A stretch of DNA of 5,180 nucleotides, from the NCBI GenBank assembly GCA_046728075.1, contig JBKPDV010000157.1:1-5180 (forward strand), in the 5' to 3' direction. The position numbers were made by a program, and so were the translations under genes. Positions 1 to 4,950 of the stretch are shown here, in pieces. Positions within the stretch are counted from its first letter, which is position 1, and each line of letters begins with the position of its first letter. The notes beneath the pieces are model-generated. The model was not told where the DNA came from. It saw only the letters and a program-made list of their open reading frames with translations, and did no database searches. The stretch comes from JBKPDV01 sp046728075. Lineage in GTDB: Bacteria; Acidobacteriota; Thermoanaerobaculia; UBA5066; Gp7-AA6.

Positions 1-441
1 GAGCTGCGCCGCGAAGTGCTCAAGATCTTTGACCAGACCTTTGCCGTGACCCGTGCGCTCGAGTCCATTGCGGTGGCGGTGGCGATTCTGGGCGTCGCCA
101 ACGCTCTGGTCGCTTCGGCCGTGGAACGCCGCCGCTCTTTCGGGCTCCTGCGCGCCGTTGGCGCCGCCTCGAGTCAGATCCGGCTCGGCGTCCTGCTCGA
201 GGCGGCCCTGATCGGCACCACGGCGACGGTCGCCGCCTGCGCCGCGGCCGCCGCCTTCGCTTACCTGCTTCTCGCCGTCATCAACCCGCAGTCTTTCGGC
301 TGGACGGTCGTGGTCTCCATGCCCGCGGCCCGGTTGATCGCGATCGCCTCCGCGGTGCTCGCCGCCTCGGTGCTGGCCGGCGTCTATCCGGGGCGCCTGG
401 CGGCGGCCGTCGACCCCGCGGCGGCGCTGCAGGAAGAGTAG
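1..441 (+). CDS. FtsX/LolE-type ABC transporter permease, C-terminal fragment
   Basis: This is the last 146 residues of an integral membrane ABC permease. The frame is open from base 1, so the true start lies upstream, and it ends at TAG 439-441. Three hydrophobic segments are visible. The first ends in NALVASAVERRRSFG and is followed by GLLRAVGAASSQIRLG, the family's typical cytoplasmic loop (E-R-x-x-x-x-G-L-L-R-A-x-G-A). Two further alanine-rich helices follow, then an ending of the type V-D-P-A-A-A-L, also typical. FtsX/MacB/LolE permeases couple ATP hydrolysis by a LolD-like ATPase to mechanical work on envelope lipids, lipoproteins or peptides. The next gene on the same strand is AttH-like, and such genes often follow an FtsX-type permease and its ATPase, so I infer an AttF/AttG-like role. 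The ATPase is not in the window. The family call is secure; the substrate is unknown. Confidence 0.9.
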   Translation, partial: ELRREVLKIFDQTFAVTRALESIAVAVAILGVANALVASAVERRRSFGLLRAVGAASSQIRLGVLLEAALIGTTATVAACAAAAAFAYLLLAVINPQSFGWTVVVSMPAARLIAIASAVLAASVLAGVYPGRLAAAVDPAAALQEE

Positions 442-447
442 GGCCGG

Positions 448-534
448 AGCTCTCAGCTTTCAGCTTTCAGCCAAGCTCTTGTTTCACCCCGGCTCGCTCC
501 GGGCTGATAGCTGAGAGCTGACAGCTGAAAGCTG
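448..534. repeat. Heptad repeat tract 1, inverted arms
   Basis: A 7-bp periodic tract begins 6 bases after the permease stop codon. The left arm (448-472) repeats AGCTNTC and the right arm (502-534) repeats AGCTGAN about 4.5 times with N = T, G, C, A. Bases 448-472 pair with 502-526 at 22 of 25 positions, and all three mismatches fall on the variable position of the unit. The loop holds a perfect 5-bp stem, CCCGG (488-492) with CCGGG (499-503). The structure could act as a transcript 3' end or stability element between the permease and the AttH-like gene, but there is no T-tract, so it is not a classical terminator. TGA in the right arm occurs in all three plus frames (505, 512, 519), and TCA in the left arm closes all three minus frames (453, 460, 467). 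Confidence 0.85.
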
Positions 535-555
535 TTCCATCGTTTAATACGGGAG

Positions 556-1602
556 ATGGGACGATTGCTGCTGCTCGTACTCACTGTGGCGCTCGTTACC
601 CCGGCGCCTGGAAGCGACATCTCGTTCCCTCGCGACCACGGCTCTCATCCCGACGCTCCCATCGAGTGGTGGTACTACACGGGACACCTGCGCGACGAGG
701 CGGGACATGAGTTCGGCTTTCAGTTGACGTTTTTTCGGGTCCAGGAGGTTCACCTCGCCCACTTCGCCTGGACGGACGTGGCTGCCCGCGCCTTCCACTT
801 CGAGGAGAAGTCGCACCTGGCCCTGCCGGGCATCGCCGAGGCCGCGGAGGGAGGACTCGACGTCTCCAACGAGGATTGGTTCGCGCGGGCCTCGGAGGGA
901 GTCCATCGGCTGCGCGCCAGCGGCCCGGCCGGCCAACTCGAGTTGACTCTCCGAGCTGCCAAGGCCCCTGTCCTGAACGGGCCCGGCGGCATCTCGCGAA
1001 AGGGCGCCGACGCTCACGACTACTCCCACTACGTCTCGATCACGCGCCTCGAGGCCTCTGGAGAGTTTCACGACGGCCGGCGCCGCGCGAGCGTCTCGGG
1101 GACCGCCTGGTTCGACCATGAGTGGGGGCCCGGAGGGCTTCCTCGCGAGGTCGTCGGATGGGACTGGTTCGCGCTCCAGTTCTCGGATGGTTCCGAGCTG
1201 ATGCTCTATCGCATGCGGGCGGAGAACGGCGCCGCGACGGATTTCTCGGCCGGAACCTTCGTCCCGAAGACCGGACCAGCCAGGCCGGTGAGCTGGCGCG
1301 AGGTGAACCTGACCGAGATCTCCCGATGGCGGTCGGCGCGGACGAAGGCGAGCTATCCGGCCGGCTGGCGCATCGCGATCTCTTCGCTCGCCCTGGACCT
1401 GTCCGTCGAGCCGCTCGTGGCGGACCAGGAGCTCGTCACCGAGCAGTCCACCGCCGTGACCTACTGGGAAGGGACGTGCCGCGTGTCCGGCTCCCGCGCG
1501 GGGAAACCCATCGAAGGCCGGGCCTACGCCGAGCTGACCGGTTACGCCGGGCAAGGCGGACTCGGCGCTCTCCGCTCGAAAGACTCGCGCCGTGTGCCGT
1601 AG
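556..1602 (+). CDS. Secreted lipocalin-like protein, CrtC/AttH family (COG5621-type 'predicted secreted hydrolase')
   Basis: The 348-residue product starts with a short signal peptide (MGRLLLLVLTVALVTPAPGS, cleavage near residue 20), so it should act outside the cytoplasmic membrane. It is probably not a lipoprotein, since there is no lipobox cysteine. Family landmarks in order are DHGSHPDAPIEWWYYTGH (about 27-44), GTAWFDHEWG (182-191), GWDWFALQFSDGSELMLY (201-218), YWEGTCRVSG (303-312) and a C-terminal GRAYAELTGYAG (321-332). These match the double-lipocalin fold of CrtC carotenoid hydratases and AttH. No carotenoid gene is nearby and an FtsX-type permease lies directly upstream, so I infer an AttH-like transport partner rather than a pigment enzyme. 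The length is normal and the gene intact. The start is uncertain: GGGAG (551-555) touches the ATG, which is too close for a usual ribosome site, while a TTG at 565 has 9-base spacing but would lose the arginine before the signal helix. Confidence 0.88.
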   Translation: MGRLLLLVLTVALVTPAPGSDISFPRDHGSHPDAPIEWWYYTGHLRDEAGHEFGFQLTFFRVQEVHLAHFAWTDVAARAFHFEEKSHLALPGIAEAAEGGLDVSNEDWFARASEGVHRLRASGPAGQLELTLRAAKAPVLNGPGGISRKGADAHDYSHYVSITRLEASGEFHDGRRRASVSGTAWFDHEWGPGGLPREVVGWDWFALQFSDGSELMLYRMRAENGAATDFSAGTFVPKTGPARPVSWREVNLTEISRWRSARTKASYPAGWRIAISSLALDLSVEPLVADQELVTEQSTAVTYWEGTCRVSGSRAGKPIEGRAYAELTGYAGQGGLGALRSKDSRRVP

Positions 1603-1612
1603 CTCGCAGGCG

Positions 1613-1634
1613 GTCGCTGGGCGACGCTTATTTT
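1613..1634 (+). terminator. Possible rho-independent terminator of the AttH-like gene
   Basis: Eleven bases after the AttH-like stop codon, GTCGC (1613-1617) and GCGAC (1621-1625) form a perfect 5-bp stem with a TGG loop. It is followed two bases later by TTATTTT (1628-1634). The T-rich run overlaps the TAA stop of the convergent gene. The stem is short and the T-run is interrupted by one A, so the call is tentative. Confidence 0.35.
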
Positions 1635-2080
1635 CCCTTGTCCTTCCAGTTTGGCTCGTTGGTTTCCAGCGTGATTTGGATTGTCTTCGCGTTGGGGAGA
1701 TTGCGATAGACGTATGGAAACGCGATACGGAACTCGTCCCGGTCCCCCTTACCCAGGTGGCCGAGCTTGTTTCCCCCGCTTCCCGCGGCCACCATGTTGC
1801 CGCTTTCGTCGAAAACAGCGATCGCGATGCCGACGATCATGTCGACCTTGGAGTTGTTGTCCAGCCGCACGGTGCAGCTGGCCGTCGAGGTGTCGAGGGG
1901 CTTGAGGCGGTTTCCGAGATTCCACTCGATCTGGGCGATCGAGAGCCCGTTCCATTGAAAGTCCACCTTCTGAATGCCGTTGACCGGCGTCCAGTCGAAC
2001 TTCTTGGTTGAGATGTCGCCCCGGGCCGCCCCGGCGACCGTCAGAACAGCGAGGAAGAGAGCGAAGCGTTTGACCATCAT
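1628..2080 (-). CDS. Small exported protein of unknown function, probable beta-sandwich
   Basis: I do not recognise the family. The product is 150 residues, or 149 from the second of two adjacent ATGs (2080 and 2077). It starts with a clear signal peptide (MMVKRFALFLAVLTVAGAARG, cleavage about residue 21), so it is probably periplasmic or secreted. The mature part is polar and beta-rich. A central stretch has the pattern TVRLDNNSKVDMIVGIAIAV, then FDESGNMVAAGSG, then a short Gly/Lys loop. This looks like the single beta-sandwich domains (FxLYD or LEA-like) in which a 'conserved Asn-Ser, strand, D-x-x-G' pattern occurs; that is resemblance only. There is one cysteine in the mature part, so no internal disulfide. 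It lies 50 bp downstream of the amino acid permease on the same strand and could share its transcript. It is convergent with the AttH-like gene, with a 25-bp gap. Its strong ribosome site makes it a convincing real gene. Confidence 0.8.
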   Translation of the reverse strand: MMVKRFALFLAVLTVAGAARGDISTKKFDWTPVNGIQKVDFQWNGLSIAQIEWNLGNRLKPLDTSTASCTVRLDNNSKVDMIVGIAIAVFDESGNMVAAGSGGNKLGHLGKGDRDEFRIAFPYVYRNLPNAKTIQITLETNEPNWKDKGK

Positions 2081-2083
2081 CCA

Positions 2084-2088
2084 CCTCC
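2084..2088 (-). promoter_or_regulatory. Shine-Dalgarno site that favours the second ATG
   Basis: On the minus strand GGAGG (part of GGAGGTGG) precedes two tandem ATG codons. Spacing is 3 bases to the ATG at 2080 and 6 bases to the ATG at 2077, so translation more likely begins at 2077 (MVKRFALF...). This is the only strong ribosome binding site that I found in the window. Confidence 0.7.
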
Positions 2089-2130
2089 GCCCCCGAAGCT
2101 AGCATGCCTTGTGCCCGAAGAAGACGGAAC

Positions 2131-3669
2131 TCAGGGTTCGGAGGGCGGCAGTCCCGACGCGGGATTGAACGTGGGCGGCCGCGGCCCGGCGTCACGCAGA
2201 CGGCTGTGCCGGTAGCCGTACAGAAGATAGATCACGAGCCCGACGCCCAGCCACCCGACGAAGCGCCACCAGGAAGAGGGAGGCAGGTAATAGATCAGAC
2301 CCAGACAGGACACGATACCCATCACCGGCAGCAAGAGCGGACCGAAGGGGACTCGGAACGGCCGCTCCCGATCCGGGTCCTTGTAGCGAAGAATGATGAT
2401 CCCCAGACAGATCAGGATGAACGCAAAGAGAGTCCCGATGTTGGTCAGATTGACCATCTCGTCCAGGGACGTGAACATGGCCGTCACTCCGACGAAAACC
2501 CCCGTCAGAATCGTGGTCACGTGCGGAGTCCGGAACTTCGGATGAACCCTGGCGAATGCCTTGGGCAGAAGGCCGTCGCGCGCCATCGCGAAGAAGATCC
2601 GGGGCTGCCCCAGCTGGAAGACGAGAAGGACCGCCGTGTGCGCGACGACGGAACCGAACGCCACGACGCCGACCATCCAGCCGGGCATCGCGACGTATTT
2701 CATCGCCAGGGTCAGAGGCTCGGCCTGCTCCGTCGCGAGCGTCTGCTTCAGGGCAGGGTACGGAATCATGCCGGTGAAGACCGCGGCGATGACCGCGTAG
2801 ATGATCGTGCAGACGACGAGCGAGCCGATGATTCCGATCGGCATGTCGCGCTTGGGATTGCGCGCCTCCTCGGCCGTCGTCGAGACGGCATCGAAGCCGA
2901 TGTAGGCGAAGAAGACGATGGCCGCTCCGGCCGCGACCCCGGAGAATCCATTGGGGGCGAACGGTCTCCAATGGGCCGGCTTGACGTAGTGGAAGCTCAC
3001 GAAGACGAAGAAGCCGAGGACAACCAGCTTGATCGCCACCATCCAGAAGTTGAAGCTGGCCGATTCCCGGATGCCCCATACCAGAACCACCGTAATCGCG
3101 GCGACGATCGCAAAGGCCAGGATATTGAAGACGATCGGGATCCCGAACACGTGCGGCGCGGCCTTGAGAACCTCCGGCATTCGGTCCCTGGCAGTCGTGA
3201 AATCGATCGTCAGCCAGTTGGGCAAACGAAGGCCGAACCCCTCGAGGAACGTGTTGAAGTAATTGGCCCACGAGATCGCGACCGCGACATTGCCGATGGC
3301 GTACTCGAGGATGAGATCCCAGCCGATGATCCAGGCGACCAGCTCGCCCAGAGTCCCGTAGGAGTAGGTGTACGCCGAGCCCGCCACGGGAACCATCGAG
3401 GCGAACTCCGCGTAACAGAGAGCCGTGAACGCGCAGACGACCGCGGTCAGCACGAAGGAGAGCATCAGCGCCGGTCCCGCTCCCGGCCGCTGGGCATCAC
3501 CCGCGGCGGCGGTCCCGATCGTGGCGAAAATTCCGGCGCCGATGATCGCGCCCACGCCCAGAGCGAGGATGTTCCAGGGACCGAGCGCGCGTTTCAACCG
3601 ATGGCCGGGCTCTTCCGTCTCGGCCATGAGCTCGTCGAGCGACTTGGTCTGGAGGAGGCGCCGAATCAC
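2131..3669 (-). CDS. APC-superfamily amino acid permease (CAT/YfnA type)
   Basis: This is a cytoplasmic membrane transporter of 512 residues with about twelve hydrophobic segments, the usual size for bacterial CAT-type members (TC 2.A.3.3). Family signatures are the cytoplasmic leader KSLDELMAETEEPGHRLKR, helix 1 GVGAIIGAGIF (about 38-48) with the unwound Gly-Ala-Gly substrate-binding turn, EFASMVPVAGSAYTYSY in the helix 2-3 region, FFAYIGFDAVSTTAEEARNP (helix 6 and following loop), QPRIFFAMARDGLLP, and LILRYKDPDRERPFRVP-like sequence before the last two helices. It probably imports or exchanges an amino acid by proton coupling; the substrate cannot be read. The reading frame stays open upstream to 3978, but those extra 103 residues resemble no permease and are antisense to another candidate gene. 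I therefore start at GTG 3669, with TTG 3675 as the alternative. Neither has a Shine-Dalgarno site. The tail after the last helix is short and proline-rich. Confidence 0.93.
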   Translation of the reverse strand: MIRRLLQTKSLDELMAETEEPGHRLKRALGPWNILALGVGAIIGAGIFATIGTAAAGDAQRPGAGPALMLSFVLTAVVCAFTALCYAEFASMVPVAGSAYTYSYGTLGELVAWIIGWDLILEYAIGNVAVAISWANYFNTFLEGFGLRLPNWLTIDFTTARDRMPEVLKAAPHVFGIPIVFNILAFAIVAAITVVLVWGIRESASFNFWMVAIKLVVLGFFVFVSFHYVKPAHWRPFAPNGFSGVAAGAAIVFFAYIGFDAVSTTAEEARNPKRDMPIGIIGSLVVCTIIYAVIAAVFTGMIPYPALKQTLATEQAEPLTLAMKYVAMPGWMVGVVAFGSVVAHTAVLLVFQLGQPRIFFAMARDGLLPKAFARVHPKFRTPHVTTILTGVFVGVTAMFTSLDEMVNLTNIGTLFAFILICLGIIILRYKDPDRERPFRVPFGPLLLPVMGIVSCLGLIYYLPPSSWWRFVGWLGVGLVIYLLYGYRHSRLRDAGPRPPTFNPASGLPPSEP

Positions 3670-3684
3670 GGACAAGGTGCGCGC

Positions 3685-3713
3685 AGAATAAGGGTTCGAA
3701 GTCCCCGGTTCAA
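3685..3713 (-). promoter_or_regulatory. Possible sigma-70-type promoter of the permease gene
   Basis: Read on the minus strand, TTGAAC (3708-3713) and TATTCT (3685-3690) are separated by exactly 17 bases. Each hexamer matches the sigma-70 consensus at 4 of 6 positions. Transcription would start near 3678, only a few bases before TTG 3675 and about 9 before GTG 3669. This suggests a nearly leaderless mRNA and fits the missing ribosome site. Matches of this quality can occur by chance. Confidence 0.3.
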
Positions 3714-3795
3714 GGTGAAAGCGCCCTCGCGAATCGGGCGGACGCTCGCGCGGCGCGGGTCCTCTCACGGCTTGCTCCTTGCAGTGGACGCCGTC

Positions 3796-3993
3796 ATGAA
3801 TCTGGAAGAGAACGCCGGCCGCGCGCAGCCGGTTCGCGAGCCCGACGGTCCGCCTCCCTCCGGTCCGATTCGTGAGCCTCTCCCGCAACGCCCTCCCGCT
3901 GAAGAACCCCCGCGGGAGCCTCCCGCCGAAGATCCACCCCGTCCGGGTGAGCCGGCTCCGGTGCGCGAGCCGCTCCATCCCGACATGGTCTGA
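3796..3993 (+). CDS. Candidate small proline-rich protein with repeated R-E-P motif
   Basis: This short frame encodes 65 residues from ATG 3796 to TGA 3991-3993, and I do not recognise it. The start is MNLEENAGRAQPVREPDG. The rest is about one-third proline with regular acidic and basic residues. The motif R-E-P recurs four times (PVREP, PIREP, PPREP, PVREP), with P-A-E-E/D-P-P between, ending PLHPDMV. There is no signal peptide and no membrane segment, so the product would be a soluble, extended, disordered polypeptide. The internal repetition and balanced charge are not expected of a random antisense frame. The gene would be divergent from the permease, with about 120 bp between the starts. 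Against it, the ribosome site is weak (only GTGGA at 3784-3788). It also sits at the end of a much longer open frame antisense to the permease, which is surely a shadow. If it is not a gene, bases 3670-4121 are a 450-bp non-coding stretch. Confidence 0.5.
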   Translation: MNLEENAGRAQPVREPDGPPPSGPIREPLPQRPPAEEPPREPPAEDPPRPGEPAPVREPLHPDMV

Positions 3994-4023
3994 CGAATCG
4001 GCTGCCTCAACCGACCGGAGGAG

Positions 4024-4044
4024 ATCCCTCGCTCCGCTCGGGAT
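4024..4044. repeat. Short palindromic dispersed-type repeat element
   Basis: ATCCC (4024-4028) pairs with GGGAT (4040-4044) around a core CTCGCTCCG-CTC, which can form a further GC/GC pair. This 'ATCCCTCGCTCCGCTCGGGAT'-type element, often followed by GAC as here, is in my recollection a common interspersed intergenic sequence in GC-rich bacteria. It lies 30 bases after the stop of the proline-rich frame and 11 bases before heptad tract 2. Its core CTCGCTCCG (4028-4036) also occurs exactly at 493-501, inside the loop of heptad tract 1. Confidence 0.5.
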
Positions 4045-4055
4045 GACAGCATCTC

Positions 4056-4140
4056 GACTACCGACTACCGACTACCGACTGTTGACTGTCGACTGTCGAC
4101 TTCTCGACTACCGACTACCGACTATTGACTATTGACTGCT
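4056..4140. repeat. Heptad repeat tract 2, direct units
   Basis: Twelve head-to-tail units begin with GACT: three GACTACC, GACTGTT, two GACTGTC, one 8-base GACTTCTC (4098-4105) that shifts the phase, two GACTACC, two GACTATT and GACTGCT. Unlike the other two tracts there is no inverted partner. The tract overlaps the 3' end of the HAD hydrolase gene and supplies its stop codon (CTA at 4122-4124 on the plus strand). On the minus strand GACTACC and GACTATT units read as TAG, and because the period is 7 these fall in all three frames (for example 4058, 4065, 4072). Confidence 0.9.
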
Positions 4141-4832
4141 GTCTCGCGTCCCAGCCTCGCCGATATCTCAATGAGCGACTCGATGCGATCGGCGATGCCC
4201 GGGTGCCGTCCCGCGCGGTCCAACAGCAACGAGGAGAGTCCGGCCGCTCGAGCGGCCTGGTAGTCCTCCGCCACCGAGTCACCGACGTGGAGCACTTGCC
4301 CGGGCGCAACCTGGAGCCGCTCGCAGGTCCTCAGGAAGATCTCCGGCGCCGGTTTGCCCGTCTGCTCGATGGCCGAGACGGAGATCGTGCGGAAGCGGGC
4401 CGCCAGGCCCAGACTTTCCAGGAGAGCCGGCAGATAGGAATCCCAGTTGGAGACGACCGCGAAGACGAGCCCCCGCGCGGCAAGCGTGTCCAGCGCCGGG
4501 ACCACATCGTCGTAGATTGCCCAGGACGCGGGATCCCGGAAATGCGTGGCCAGCCGGGCAAACGCCGCGGGGGAAACCGAGCCGCCGTCGAGAAAACCCC
4601 GCACCCGGTTCAAGAAGCGATTCCAGAACCCGGCTTCTCCCGCGACGCCTCCGTACCGATCGGCGGCTGCCTGGGAATGGACCTCCTCCCAGGCGCGGGT
4701 CAACGCCGCGTCGAAGTCCTCCGGCAAAAACGGCGCTCCCTCTTTCGCGAACTCCCGCGCATACACCTGCTCGACGGGAGGATCCGGATGAAGCAGCGTC
4801 GCGCCGGCGTCGAAGAAGACGGCCTTGATCAC
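4122..4832 (-). CDS. HAD-superfamily hydrolase, subfamily IA, REG-2/HDHD3-like
   Basis: This is a 236-residue cytoplasmic HAD-fold protein of normal length. Motif I is FFDAGATLLHPD (residues 6-17) with nucleophile Asp8, but the position two residues later, usually an acid/base Asp, is Gly10. Motif II is VVSNWD (126-131, Ser128). Motif III is Lys160 in TGKPAPEIF. Motif IV is VLHVGDSVAEDYQAARAAG (Asp185 and Asp190 for Mg2+). An alpha-helical cap lies between motifs I and II. The D-x-G motif I and TGKP context are common in REG-2-like members. These act on unidentified phosphorylated small molecules or may be non-catalytic. The start is GTG 4832: an in-frame stop lies just upstream inside heptad tract 3, and no Shine-Dalgarno site is visible (the upstream bases read CTCCTCCTCG). 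The last five residues (AVNSQ) and the stop come from heptad tract 2. It follows the dehydrogenase on the same strand after 118 bp of repeat DNA. Confidence 0.9.
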   Translation of the reverse strand: MIKAVFFDAGATLLHPDPPVEQVYAREFAKEGAPFLPEDFDAALTRAWEEVHSQAAADRYGGVAGEAGFWNRFLNRVRGFLDGGSVSPAAFARLATHFRDPASWAIYDDVVPALDTLAARGLVFAVVSNWDSYLPALLESLGLAARFRTISVSAIEQTGKPAPEIFLRTCERLQVAPGQVLHVGDSVAEDYQAARAAGLSSLLLDRAGRHPGIADRIESLIEISARLGRETAVNSQ

Positions 4833-4841
4833 CGAGGAGGA

Positions 4842-4948
4842 GTCTAAGGTCTAAGGTCTAAGGTCTAAGGTCCAACGTCGAAAGTCTGGGCGACTGCGCC
4901 TGGGAGATTCTTTGAGAACCTTAGACTTTGGACCTTGAACCTTAGACC
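4842..4948. repeat. Heptad repeat tract 3, inverted arms
   Basis: The left arm (4842-4890) has seven units: four perfect GTCTAAG, then GTCCAAC, GTCGAAA and GTCTGGG. The right arm (about 4913-4948) carries the reverse complement unit: CTTAGAC, TTTGGAC, CTTGAAC, CTTAGAC, preceded by a decayed TGAGAAC. Bases 4856-4883 pair with 4920-4947 at 23 of 28 positions around a 36-base non-repetitive loop. The tract fills the gap between the dehydrogenase stop (two bases away) and the hydrolase GTG start. The unit contains TAA on the plus strand and TAG on the minus strand, so the left arm closes all six reading frames. No clear promoter is visible within it. Confidence 0.9.
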
Positions 4949-4950
4949 AC

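Noticed and set aside
448..534. Inverted repeats as ends of a small insertion element (MITE)
   Set aside because: The arms are periodic 7-bp repeats, with no target-site duplication visible and no internal sequence beyond a 29-base loop.
544..1554. A 336-codon open frame on the minus strand
   Set aside because: It is antisense to the well-supported AttH-like gene, and its product has no recognisable domain and a shadow-like Arg/Gly/Pro composition.
3691..3712. GGTTCGAA followed by CCCCGGTTCAAG resembles a tRNA T-arm
   Set aside because: The T-stem does not pair over five bases, there is no acceptor or anticodon arm at the right distance, and the bases are better read as the permease promoter region on the other strand.
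3670..3978. N-terminal 103-residue extension of the permease
   Set aside because: The translated segment is Arg/Gly-rich without resemblance to any permease N-terminus, and family similarity begins at the KSLDELMAE leader just after 3669.
2104..3993. A 629-codon open frame on the plus strand covering the permease region
   Set aside because: It is antisense to the clear amino acid permease, and its product is Arg/Asp/Gly-rich low-complexity of the kind GC-rich codon shadows produce. Only its last 65 codons (3796-3993), outside the permease, look potentially real.
4056..4140. Regular short repeats suggesting a CRISPR array
   Set aside because: The units are 7 bp and directly abutting with no unique spacers, and no cas genes are present.
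4125..4847. A 240-codon open frame on the plus strand
   Set aside because: It mirrors the HAD hydrolase gene, which has all four family motifs on the opposite strand.
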